Source of the DNA: Hybos culiciformis
Taxonomy: Eukaryota; Arthropoda; Insecta; Diptera; Hybotidae
Direction of reading: 5' to 3'
DNA length: 64,000 nucleotides
Assembly: GCA_964007475.1 (NCBI GenBank)
Contig: OZ023273.1
Location: 125,659,812-125,723,811 of the forward strand
Positions 12,234 through 24,027 of the stretch are shown here, one piece after another. A program made the translations under genes and the position numbers. Below the pieces are notes generated by a model, which did no database searches, was not told the origin of the DNA, and was given only the letters and a program-made list of their open reading frames with translations. The first letter of the stretch is position 1. The number at the start of each line of letters is the position of its first letter.

Positions 12234-12702
12234 TGCCTTGGACAGACTGACACGATTAACATGTTCTTGATCAAGAACATGTTAATTTTATGTTTTTGAA
12301 GTAGTTTTCCCATAGTAATAAAAACAAGAACAAGAACATGTTCTTGCGAAAACATGTTGTTATTAAAGGATGGGTTGAGTAATTTTTACAAATATTTCGT
12401 GAGGCAATATGTGGAAGCCATTAATGTTCACTGGGGTATCATTTTTGACGTTGACTTTGACAATTTTATGTTGTATTTATTTGTAAACAAATGAAAAAAA
12501 AGTTTGTTATTGTTTTTTATTTTGAATTTGAATTGAATTTGTAGGTATATTGTATTGTTTACTTTTGTTTTTAAACTTGAAAAAAAAAAAACAGATGTTT
12601 ATCTGTTTTGTGAAACACATTAAAGGTAGTCTGTTCGGTCGACTTTAATAACATGTTTTTGTGCTCAAGAACATGTTTTTCGAGTTCAGTCTGTCCAAGG
12701 CA
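12234..12702 (+). mobile_element. Complete 469-bp PIF/Harbinger-like MITE (TGCCTTGGACA family, copy A)
   Basis: Terminal inverted repeats TGCCTTGGACAGACTGA at both ends, with direct TTA flanks at 12231-12233 and 12703-12705. The 3-bp TWA target duplication is characteristic of PIF/Harbinger elements (established knowledge). The assignment here is an inference from that and the TIR. Just inside the left TIR, 12255-12286 is a 32-bp perfect palindrome. No coding capacity is seen. Open stretches in it are chance. Confidence 0.8.
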
Positions 12703-12705
12703 TTA

Positions 12706-13090
12706 ATGTCTTTCACAAAACAGATAAACATCTGTTTTTTTTTCTCAAGTTTAAAAACAAAAGTAAACAATACAATACACCTACAAATTCAATTCAAAAT
12801 CAAAATAAAAAACAATAACAACTTTTTTTTCATTTGTTTACAAATAAATACAACATAAAATTGTCAAAGTCAACGTCAAAAATGATACCCCAGTGAACAT
12901 TAATGGCTTCCACATATTGCCTCACGAAATATTTGTAAACATTACTCAACCCATCCTTTAATAACAACATGTTTTCGCAAGAACATGTTCTTGTTCTTGT
13001 TTTTATTACTATGGGAAAACTACTTCAAAAACATAAAATTAACATGTTCTTGATCAAGAACATGTTAATCGTGTCAGTTTGTCCAAGGCA
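12706..13090 (-). mobile_element. Inverted, truncated copy B of the same MITE
   Basis: Reads as the reverse complement of copy A over about 385 bp, from the AAACAGATAAACATCTG segment to the terminal TTTGTCCAAGGCA at 13090. The end with GAGTTCAG is missing. It forms a very large inverted repeat with copy A, centred near 12704. The 32-bp palindrome recurs at 13038-13069. Confidence 0.78.
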
Positions 13091-13535
13091 TAACATGTTC
13101 TTGATCAAGAACATGTTAATTTTATGTTTTTGAAGTAGTTTTCCCATAGTAATAAAAACAAGAACAAGAACATGTTCTTGCCAAAACATGTTGTTATTAA
13201 AGGATGGGTTGAGTAATTTTTACAAATATTTCGTGAGGCAATATGTGGAAGCCATTAATGTTCACTGGGGTGTCATTTTTGACGTTGACTTTGACAATTT
13301 TATGTCGTATTTATTTGCAAACAAATGAAAAAAGAATTTGTTATTGTTTTTTATTTTGAATTTGAATTGAATTTGTGGGTATATTGTGTTGTTTACTTTT
13401 GTTTTTAAACTTGAGAAAAAAAAAACAGATGTTTATCTGTTTTGTGAAACACATTAAGGTAGTCTGTTCGGTCGATTTTAATAACATGTTTTTGTGCTCA
13501 AGAACATGTTTTTCGAGTTCAGTTTGTCCAAGGCA
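13091..13535 (+). mobile_element. Copy C of the same MITE, lacking its left terminus
   Basis: Same orientation as copy A. It begins inside the palindrome (TAACATGTTCTTGATC at 13091) and ends in a full right TIR at 13535, followed by TTA. The left 20 or so bases of the element are absent. Sequence divergence from copy A is small (few substitutions by eye), so the copies are young. Confidence 0.78.
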
Positions 13536-13850
13536 TTAAGGACGTTGATAATCAAAGCATTCTGTTTTAATGCTCGAATAAATAAAAAAAAAGTTTAAAC
13601 AGAAAACTTAGTACCAACCGTTTTAAACAAACAAACATCCAAAAATTTTATTTTCTGTAAATAATTTCAACATGAGTTTCGAAGAGAAATTAATTAAATA
13701 TTTTTTCGTTTTTATTTTTTTAAATTTATTTGAAAATAGTAGTGAAAGTTGTTTTGTTTACCATAGCTTACTTTTTAGTTTTACAACGTTGAAGACGTCC
13801 AGTATAACTGCAAAAAATTTAATCACAACGTCTCTAACTCCGGTTTAACT

Positions 13851-15195
13851 ATATGAAAGCGAAGCGAAATGAATTTGGCCCAATATCGGTCAGACGAAAA
13901 GTTAACCTTACTTAATGTCAAATATTTTTTTATTTACAATTACAATTTTCTTAATAAAGTGTTTGCCTATTGCTTCATTCATTCATTCTATTTAACTATT
14001 GTTTTTAGTCTTTTTTTGAATTTTGTTATTTTTTTTAATTAAATTTTAATTCTAATTTAGTTTTAATTATTTAATATTTTTGAGTAATAATTTCTATTAA
14101 AAAAAAGTGCCTTTAATATAAATTAATTTTATTAATGGATAAAAATTTATGATAAAGCTAAAACTAATTAAAAATCAATTTCTAAAAAAAGGGCGTTTAC
14201 CACCACAATATACAAATTTTTATTATAAATATCAACAAAAGCGCCAGCAAAGCCTATCTTGCACAGACAGATCGATCAGGCACAAAAACAATATAATTTT
14301 AATATAATTTTAAATGATTTAAATAAAAAAATAAAAAATAAATTAAATAAAGGTAAAATTAGAAAATAAATTAATTAAAATATAACACAAATTCATTGCT
14401 TTTAAAGAGAGGTCTTATTTATGAGTCATTTTTTCTTTAATAAACGGGTTAGGCACGGTCGGTCAAATATTTAACTCAAATAAACTCTTAAATGAAAACA
14501 AAATTTTTCGTTTTTTATTTATTGACTTATTTCTTATTGAGTTTTGTTATAATTGTAAATGCTCTAATTTTTAATATCTAGATACCTAGGTGCTTGCTGG
14601 TAGGTACTTTATTTTCTAAATAAGGTACCTATTGAGCTTGTTCTTGGAGCCGAGAGAGAAATTTTGACATCAAAAAATGGTTCCTTTTCTTTTTTTCAAA
14701 CTAGGTAGGTTAGGTATCTGCCTTTCAAAAGTTAAAAACTTCGATTTTTGGTAAATACTAAATACTAAAACTAAAACTAAATTGTTGTTGAGCATAAAAA
14801 TTTCTTTATATTTTTTTTTTATTTTTAACACCGTGAAATTCAGAGATAATTTATTTTTTGTATCGTACTATTTATTAATTCATTTAATACATTCAGACGA
14901 CTGTTCATTTGAGACCACGATAGATAAAATAGCGTATAACGCTTAAAATTTTAATTGTATACCTAATTACCTAAATCTAATATTTAAGCACTTAGAAGCA
15001 AACATTTTTTTTTTTGTGCTAGGATATTTACAAAATATTTGTAAATTATATTTTTGTAAATAGATAGTAATTTAAAATAAACAACTTTATTTATTTCCTA
15101 AAAAAAAACTCATGTTTTTGTTTTTATATATTTTTATATATATTTTTAATGCTTTATGAAATTGTTAATTAATTTTTTTTTTGTTTTAGATCAAA
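13851..15195. other. Intergenic region upstream of Mcr
   Basis: AT-rich. It must contain the Mcr promoter and 5' non-coding exon(s), because TTTTAG|ATCAAAATG just before 15196 is a splice acceptor in the 5' UTR. TAGGTACC-type simple repeats lie at 14580-14720. I see no further gene. Confidence 0.5.
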
Positions 15196-18100
15196 ATGAT
15201 CAAATATTTTAAGTGTTTGATATTTTCATTAATAATAAATTTGCAATTAATAAATTGTCAAAATGATTATTTTCGAACTAATAACATAAATATTCAGTCA
15301 ACAACGAATAATCCCTTCATTAATAATCAGTTCGATAATAATAATTTGTATAATCAAAATAATAATTTTTTGGAAAATACTTACACAAGCAAGAGACCGT
15401 TTGACAGTGATTTTAATAGTCGAGGAAAATCTCCTTATAATGTTAAAAGCTCATTTTTGGACAGCATATCAGCTAAACAGCCAACATATTTTATTGTTTC
15501 ATCGCGTATGGTTAGGCCAGGATTAATTTATCAAGTAGCTGTTTCTGTATTTGAGGCTCTTTACCCAGTAACTGTACATGCGAGTATATCTAGAGATGGA
15601 GTGGAAATAAGTGGTGACTCAAAGGATGTTAAAGAAGGTGTTCCAGAAACATTATTAATGCGTGTTCCTCCAACAAGCGTCAAGGGTCGATATAAATTGA
15701 GGGTTCAAGGATTGTATAATAATGTATTAGGTAATTATAATATTTTCTGACAGGTAAAATAAATATAATTTAAATACTTATTATTATTTTTGCATAGCCT
15801 AATTTTTTGTTTTATATTATCTACATTATATAAATGTATCCGTATTATGCAGGCAATATTTTTTTTTATTCCAGGTGGTATTGCATTTTTGAACGAAACT
15901 GATTTAGTGTTTTCTCAAAGATCAATGACAATTTTTATTCAAACTGATAAGCCACTTTATATGCAAGGTGATACTATCAAATTTCGTGCAATACCTATAA
16001 CAACTGAATTAAAAGGATTCGATAATGCAATAGATGTTTATATGTTGGATCCAAATGGCTTAATTTTACGTCGTTGGATATCACGTCAATCAAACTTAGG
16101 TAGTGTGAGCTTGTCTTATAAGTTATCCGATCAACCAACTTTTGGAGAATGGAGGATAAGAGTAATCGCTCAAGGGCAAATTGAGGAACATCATTTTTTG
16201 GTTGAAGAATACTATCAAACACGATTTGAGGTGAATGTGACTATGCCAGCGTTCTTTTTTAATACAGATCCATTTATTTATGGAAAAGTTATGGCAAATT
16301 TCACTAGTGGTGCGCCAGTACGAGGCAATTTAACTATTAAAGCAAGTGTACGGCCAATTGGATGGTTTAATGCCAAGAGAATCAATCAAGTCTATCGTGT
16401 TGGACAACATTATAATCCATATGATCAACAAAACTACTATCAAAATCGTGGAAATATTTACGGAAACGTAGAACAAAGTCAATATGGGCAGTCAGATTCG
16501 TATGGGCAACCTGATGTATATGGTCAGCCGGATGTTTTTGGTCCAAATGATGAATTTGGTCAGCCAAGTGCTTACGGTATAAATAAATATTTATTGAAAT
16601 AGATTTGTTTTCTTTTTAAATATCTTTATAATTAGATATTCAATTTAAATAATATATAAAAAAAAAAATAATTAACTTGAAGTCTATTATATAATTTACA
16701 ACATTTACCCTTTTTTCATACGACATTATGGAGAGATTCGTTTTCAGTTGAGGATTCGACTCTCAAGTACCTACAACTGATATTTGAAATCAACGCATCT
16801 CCTTTCTTTATTATTTCTTACTCTTCAATTTAACAATACGAAAAATATTCTGTTATGTAAAATTTACATATCAGTAAATTTTCAACTGGTTAGTATATTT
16901 TACCATTAACAGTATTGTGAAAGTTGAGGATTTTTGTTCAAAAGAATTGCTTCAAATTTTATGTGAAATGAGGAATAATGCCCAAGTATATTTAGATAAA
17001 AAAATTTATCCAATTTATTGGCTCTCATTTTCAGGCCCAAATAATCTAAATCAGGAACAGTACGGAAGTAACCCGCAATATCAAAGTCCATACATGAGAG
17101 AAAAATATTTTGAATTTGATGAAGTATGGCCCTTTTGGCTTCGAAAGCCCGAAGGTCAACGCACCTATGACCCCTGGACTCAACAATACCGTGACACATT
17201 ACCTTATTTACGCTTTTTTAATGGAACTTATGAATTTCGGTATCCAATGAGAGAATTGCTGCAATTAGTTCCAGATGCAACTGGAATGGAAATTATGATA
17301 ACAGCCACAGTGGGAGAAAAATTTTATGACGAAATTATCGCAGGGTACTCTATCGCTAGAGTGTATAATTCTTCGATCCGACTAGCATTCTTAGGTGATT
17401 CTCCACAAGTTTTTAAACCTGAAATGCCGCACAGCTGTTATTTGGTAGTTTCATACCATGATGGTTCTCCATTAAATCCGTATTCTTTACATCACGGCAC
17501 CTTGACTGTTAGTGGTTTTGTAGAAAGTCAAAATGGAGGCCGACGTGAATATCCACAGCGCGAATTGAAATTTTCGGGAAAAGAGGGTATCTGGGAGTTA
17601 CCAATAGATTTACGATATGATTTGAATTTAGAAGAAGACAGACTGGGTAGAGATTATTTATCAGGTATAACAAAAATGACTATACAGGCAAATTATGTTG
17701 ATGGGCGTGGTGAACATGCCATAGCAGAAAGTCTTTTAATAACACATTATTCCCCGCAAAATCACCATTTAAAAATTACAACTAGTACTAAATATCCAAA
17801 AGTTGGAGAGTATATTATATTTCATATAAGAAGCAATTTTTTCACGGAATCGTTCAATTATATTCTCATGTCAAAAGGAATTATTTTGGCTAATGGTCAG
17901 GAGTCTATCACCGAAGGTATAAGGACAATGGCTATAACTCTAAGTTCAGAAATGGCACCAGTTGCTACAATTATTGTGTGGAAAATGTCTCAACAGGGTC
18001 GAGTAATCACTGATTCTTTAACTTTTCCGGTTAATGGCATTTCAAGAAATAATTTTACAATATATATAAATAATAGGAAAGCAAGAACTGGTGAAAAAGT

Positions 18101-21100
18101 TGAGGTTGCTATTTTTGGAGATCCAGGTTCTTACGTCGGTTTGTCTGGTATAGATAATGCTTTCTACACTATGCAAGCTGGAAACGAACTAAGTTATGCC
18201 AAAATTATAACGAAAATGTCTAATTTTGATGAACAAGGGAATGGAACCTACAAGTATATTTGGCATTATCATGAAGGTATTGAACAATATTGTTTATTTT
18301 TAATGTTCTTCCTGTTTTCTTACTATATACAGATGATCCTTATTCCAAAATCTATTTTGACGAGAGTTGGGACAACTGCATTTAATATTTTTTTTTTTGC
18401 TAGTTAAAAAAAAAAAAAAAATTAAAATAGAAATTTATTGAAATTTTGTTTTTAGGAATTCCTGATGAACTAGTATATTTCCCTTCTTCGACTTTTGGCA
18501 TTGATGCAAATCGAACATTTGAGTACGCTGGATTAGTTGTTTTCACCGATGGCATCATTCCCGAAAGACAGCAGTTATGCAATATATCGCAAGGCTTAAA
18601 GGAGTGCTTAACAGGTAGATGTTATCGAATTGAAAAAGAATGTGATGGTTATCGTGATTGTGACGATGGGACAGATGAAATTAATTGCAATTATTATAAT
18701 GAAACTCAATTGCAAGAATTTCGAAAATATCGATTTAATCGAATTTTGAGGCATTATGCGAATGTTTGGTTGTGGAAGGATATTAACATTGGACCACATG
18801 GTAGATACGTTTTTAATGTAGATGTTCCTGATATCCCAGCTCTGTGGATGGTATCTGCTTTTGGAATTAGTGCTGGAAAAGGATTTGGAATGCTCTCTAA
18901 AGCAATTGAGTATGTAGGTGTACAACCTTTCTTTATTAATATTGAAATGCCATCAGAATGCAGACAGGGTGAATAAATTTATATTTAATATTATATAAAA
19001 TATACATTCATATACAGAATTTTTGAAATATGTATATTATTACTTATTATTCCATATATTGTAAATGTATTGTATTTTATTGTGATTTTCAGGAGAACAA
19101 GTTGGTATTCGTGTTACAGTTTTCAATTATATGACGACCCCAATTGAATCAACTGTTGTGCTCCATGGGTCACCGGACTACAAATTCGTTCACGTTGAAG
19201 AAGATGGAATAGTTCGGTAAATATATATAATAATAATTACTTGTAATAATTGAAAGGTAAACCAAAATTAAAATCGATAAAGTTATTTAATTTATTTGAG
19301 TTTTAAAGAAATTTTATAAAAAAATTTAAAAGCGAATATTTGAAATTGAAGCTTTTGGATTTAGTGTTTATTTAGTTATGGTTAGTGGTTTATTCGGGTT
19401 ACATATTTATATAATAAATTATTTATATAATAAATTATTTAATTTGAAATACATTAACAATTATCTCAATTATTAAAATTTTTCCTTGACATAGGGTGCC
19501 AACTTAATTATTTTCCTCAGATAATTTGGTAGTTCATTAAAAATAATCAAACCCTTATGCATGGTTTTCAGAACTCTGAAGTTATCTGAATTTCTTAAAT
19601 AGTGATGTTGAACCTCTTCCACAAACGCAAGTTGACTATTTAGTACTTCGGCAATAAACCATTTTTTATTTTGTATAACATTATTAATACATTATATTGG
19701 ATCCTCTGATCAACACTAAACCATCTTAATGTATCCAACATATGTTGTCTCGGACTGTTTATAAGTGTTTATTTGTTTGAATTTCTTTGTTATATTTATT
19801 ATAAAAAAATAATACAATTTTTTTTTTCAGGTCATATAATCCAAGAACATCATTTGGCGAGCATCAATTTTTCATATATTTAGAAGCTCAAGAGAGCACT
19901 GTAGTTTACATTCCTATTGTGCCCACAAGACTTGGTGATATTGATATAACGATTCATGCAGGAACATTATTAGGTACTGATCAAATAACAAAACGAATAC
20001 ATGTTGAAGCGGATGGCTTACCACAATACAGACATCAATCAATTTTATTGGATTTGAGCAATCGTGCTTATGTTCTTCAATATATGCATGTTAATATAAC
20101 TGAGACACCTATAATTCCCTACGAAGTTGAACGATATTTTGTATATGGTTCGAACAAGGCAAGATTATCTATAGTTGGTGATGTGGTCGGTCCAATTTTT
20201 CCTTCAATGCCTGTAAACGCGACTAGCTTATTAAATATGCCAATGGATTCGGCTGAGCAAAATATGTTTAGCTTTGCAGCAAATCTTTACACTGTTATGT
20301 ATATGAGGTTAATTAATCAGCGGAATAAAATAACAGAAAGAAATGCTTTCTATTACATGAATATAGGGTATCAGAAGCAGTTAAGTTATTTAAAGCCTGA
20401 TGGATCATTTTCGTTATTTAGAGCTGATTGGAATAACTCTGCCTCATCGGTTTGGCTAACTGCATATTGTGCTCGAATATTCCAAGAAGCATCGTTTTAC
20501 GAATGGGAAAATTATATTTACATTGATCCTAATATTATTCAACGTAGTGTGCAATGGTTGCTTAGACATCAAACTCAAGAAGGCTCATTTTATGATGTTA
20601 CTTGGTTGCCTGATCGTAAAATGAATCGGACCTCCTACGATTTCAATGATGATGTCGTAAAACATAGAAATATTACATTGACTGCTCATGTTTTAATAAC
20701 TTTAGCAACCGTCAAAGATTTATCTGGTGTAAGTGTCTTCCTAAATCTATAATAACTAAGTCCTTTAGTGGAGTAGTGGAAAAAAAAACATATTTTAGAA
20801 TTATTTTTGAGAACACAATTCTTATTAACTCGTAAAGTAATTTGTCTGTATATTTATTTCTTTACTATTTTCGACACTCTCGTAGACCCACTTTTCGTCA
20901 TCACAGCGAGCTGAAATTTGGCACACAGGTTCATGTCGCGTGACAATTGAATCTATCAAAATTTGAACAGGAAATTTCCAGAGAATGCTCGGAAAATTGG
21001 GAAAATCATTTGAAAATTTGGTACAAATTTGATTAGTGATAAATCCGTTTCAGGAAAAATGCAAAGTTTTCTGATTTTTCCGAAAAAAATTTCCGGAATT

Positions 21101-23132
21101 TTCCGACTTTTCCCTATCAACTGGCATCATTACTTTCTCTCCGACAATGGTCAAAAAATCTGAGTCCACCTCTGTGTGTGAAGAAAAAGTTATTTTCTAC
21201 TTTTTCATGCGGCCTGGTCTCAGTTTATTTGAAAACTCGTTTTTTACTTATTTTTTTTTTGTTTGATTTTTCATTTTTAATTCATTAGCTTTTTTTTATT
21301 CTAGAGTTTGGGATCTAGGGTAGCTTTGGCTCAACAACGAGCAATACAATATATTGAGAGAAATATGAGAGTTCTGCAACAAACTAGTGAACCATATCAA
21401 ATAGCTATAGTGGCATATGCATTTACTCTGAGCCGAGCGCCTACAGCAGAGCAAGTTGTATCAATATTGAGAAAACATGAGAGAATAATAGGTAAAATTT
21501 TTTCTTGGTCTTAGATAAACTAAATATACTCTTAATTTGAAATATTTTTTCAGGTGATCTTAAATACTGGGGCAATGTGGAATTACCTAATCTTCCAACA
21601 AAATTGGAGAATCAGAAATATTTTTCACTTCCTAGATTGCCGTATGAATTTGATGCAATAAATATCGAAACAACGGCTTATGCTCTACTTGTATTTGTGT
21701 CGAAGAGAGAAACTTTCATTGATCCAATAGCTAGGTGGTTAAATGCGCAAAGGCTAAATGATGGTGGTTGGGCTTCAACTCAAGTATTTATTATTTAAAA
21801 AAAATTTCAAAACTATTTTTAATTTTATTTCAACATCAGGATACCTCAGTGGCATTAAAAGCTTTAATTGAATACACTATACATTCAAGGATAAGAGAAG
21901 TTTCATATCTTACACTAACAGTAGAAGCAACCTCATTACCAGGAAAAACTAATATTTTGGAAATTCAGGAAGATAATATAGCCCAATATCAAAGTTTAGA
22001 AGTAAGTTTGAAATAGTAAAAGTAATTAGATTTTTAAACTATATAGAGAATCTAAGTTATGTTTTCAAAGATTTGGATTTTGTATTGTAAAATAATTTAA
22101 ATTCGAAACAAAAAAATCATTAAAATCTTTGCATTATAAAATGCTGATGGCTCGACAAATTTTAAAATATATTGTTAATTTCCAATTATTATAAAAAAAA
22201 CTGTTTTTTGCAGATTCCCAATGCTTGGGGTACAGTGAAAGTACAAGCTAAAGGCGCTGGTTATGCCATTTTACAGATGCATGTGCAGTATAATGTAGAT
22301 ATAGAAATATTTCAAACAAAACCACCCGTTCCAGCATTCGGTCTATTCACAAGAGCTGAATTCGGTGGAAGGAATCAGTCACACATTAACTACTTGTCTT
22401 GTTCCAAGTAATATAAATAGAGCTAAAAGCTTATAATACTATTGAACGTTTTAAAACTAGACATTTTGTAATTTTTTAGGTGGACAAATTACAATGAATC
22501 TGAAAGATCCGGCCTTACAGTATTAGATGTTACAATTCCTACTGGATATTTTATTCAACAACAAAAATTAGATACTTATGTTCTAAGTAGAAAAGTTCGA
22601 AATTTGCAGAGAGCTAAATATCAAGAGAGAAAAGTTCTGTTTTATTTCGAATTTGTAAGTATGAATTACAGTTTATTAATAATTTGATTTCTTTTTCGGA
22701 ATTAACATATTTTTCATTACATTTTTGCCATAAAAATAAATGTTTTGATTAATCTTTCATTTTTTTAGATGGATCAAGAAGATATTTGTGTTAATTTTAC
22801 TGTTGAACGATGGTATCCTGTAGCAAATATGTCACGATATCTACCTATAAAAGTATATGACTTTTATGCTCCAGGTAAATATAAATTTAGCTCTTTTTTT
22901 AAAACTAAATAAACATTATAATTAATTTTTGTTTATTTCAGAACGATTTAACGAAACTATTTTCGATTCTTTACCAACATATCTTCTAAATATTTGCGAA
23001 GTATGTGGTAGTTCACAGTGCCCTTATTGCTCAATATACAATAAAAGCATACAAATTTCAATTGCTACTTCAGTAATTTTCATTTGCTTATTAATTGTCT
23101 TCAGGGTTAACAAATTTTTCTCTAATATTTAG
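15196..23132 (+). CDS. Mcr: Macroglobulin complement-related protein (Tep6-like, thioester-less)
   Basis: Alpha-2-macroglobulin/complement superfamily. In Drosophila, Mcr is needed for septate junctions and complement-like recognition. Thirteen coding exons: 15196-15730, 15875-16576, 17035-18276, 18456-18968, 19093-19216, 19831-20728, 21305-21491, 21554-21783, 21840-22001, 22214-22407, 22480-22654, 22769-22874 and 22942-23132. They total 5259 nt, or 1752 aa, all phases agreeing. Signal peptide about 1-21, then an Asn/Gln-rich stretch. Macroglobulin domains include SMTIFIQTDKPLYMQGD. Imperfect YGQPDV repeats precede residue 412. The LDL-receptor class A module (CxxxxC...CDGYRDCDDGTDEINC) is near residues 870-905. 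At residues 1178-1182 the usual GCGEQ is DSAEQ, so the thioester Cys is Ser1179. An alpha/alpha toroid follows (QTQEGSF, LNDGGWASTQ). A hydrophobic segment at about 1725-1745 near the C-terminus suggests a membrane anchor. It is convergent with the sorting nexin gene. Confidence 0.96.
19217..19830 (+). other. Mcr intron 5
   Basis: 614 bp, AT-rich, with a short tandem of ATAATAAATTATTTAT near 19415-19440. No exon is recognised. Confidence 0.6.
20729..21304 (+). repeat. Mcr intron 6 containing a dispersed-repeat segment
   Basis: About 20865-21225 is less AT-rich than its surroundings and carries AGCTGAAATTTGGCACACAG at 20909-20928. The same 20-mer recurs in the sorting nexin intron at 25897-25916. 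Around it are several TTTTCCGAAAATTTCC-like inverted words. It looks like an interspersed repeat (SINE or MITE remnant). I see no clear ends or target duplication. Confidence 0.55.
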
Positions 23133-24027
23133 AAACTGAAACAACGTATTTGAATATTTTTAAATTTATATTTATGTAGAAAAGTATACATAATTTTATT
23201 TCACAATAATTTAGGAAGCTTAAGATTGAACCGTCCATTATATTAATTTTTTTAATGTAAGATTTACAAAAAAAAATAACTTTTTTAAGATTTTTCAAAA
23301 CGATGCCGTCCATCATCAAAATCAATTAGTTCTAAAGTAATTTAAGTAAATGTTAATATATTTTTTGTACCTACAAACTAGCAATAATATAATGTGTTTC
23401 CAAAATTTTGTTTTAATATTCATTAATCTAAATTAAAAAATTTAAACAAATCTGATTTTATTGTTTTTTGAAAAATTTAGTTTGGGAATAATTAACGTGT
23501 GTTAGTAAAAAGTAAAAATGATGACCAAAAGCTGAAATACATCTTTTAACTTTAATTTACCTAAGAGAAGTTTTTTTGTACTAAAAATGATCTTGATTTT
23601 ATACTACAATTAATGAACTAAGAACTATTTCTTGTTAGAAGAACAATGATAAAACTCAAGTACCAGCTACATGAAAAAAATAAAGATAGCGTGAAAAATG
23701 AAAGTTTTTATTCATGAAATTTTAATAAATATCCCATTTTTTGGCCCGTACTGGTAACTTTAAGTGTTTTCATCTATCTTAACCCATTTTAATTTATTTC
23801 AATATTATTTTATCAGAACTTTTTCTTTCTTTTCTAAAGCATCTCATTTTTCGTTCAATGAATTTTCAACATTAATTAATAAAAAAAAACTATTATTTGT
23901 AGTGTTAAATATATTTATATTTATATATACATATATCTAAATAAGTTCATAAGATGATACATTTTATATTTTGAATATACAATATGAAAAATATGTGAAT
24001 AATAAAAAATTGAAATACATTTGAATT
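23133..24027. other. Convergent 3' regions of Mcr and the sorting nexin gene
   Basis: About 900 bp of AT-rich 3' UTR and spacer. AATAAA-type signals occur on the plus strand (for example near 23726) and on the minus strand. Nothing else is seen. Confidence 0.5.

Larger units (their letters stand above)
11967..13850 (+). mobile_element. Non-autonomous DNA transposon, CGACG-rich TIR family, interrupted by nested elements
   Basis: The left end reads TGTTTAACTGGACGCGAC at about 11969, followed by CGACG-rich sequence to about 12126. It resumes at 13536 (GGACGTTGATAATC...) and ends near 13850. The complement of 28741-29110 matches both halves closely and is continuous, so this copy was split by the array at 12127-13535. 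The right terminal repeat is eroded (only GGTTTAACT remains). Compared with the other copy it also holds about 130 bp of extra sequence, with an ATG at 13672 that opens MSFEEKLIKYFF and a stop at 13846. That could be the decayed start of an element protein, but this is a guess. Confidence 0.75.

Noticed and set aside
12149..12858. Small open frames within the nested transposon array
   Set aside because: They fall across element junctions and palindromes, differ between copies and have no recognisable domain.
16917..17034. Upstream part of the long open frame before Mcr exon 3
   Set aside because: It is intronic. A TTTTCAG acceptor at 17034 joins in phase to exon 2 at 16576, and the upstream residues have no family resemblance.
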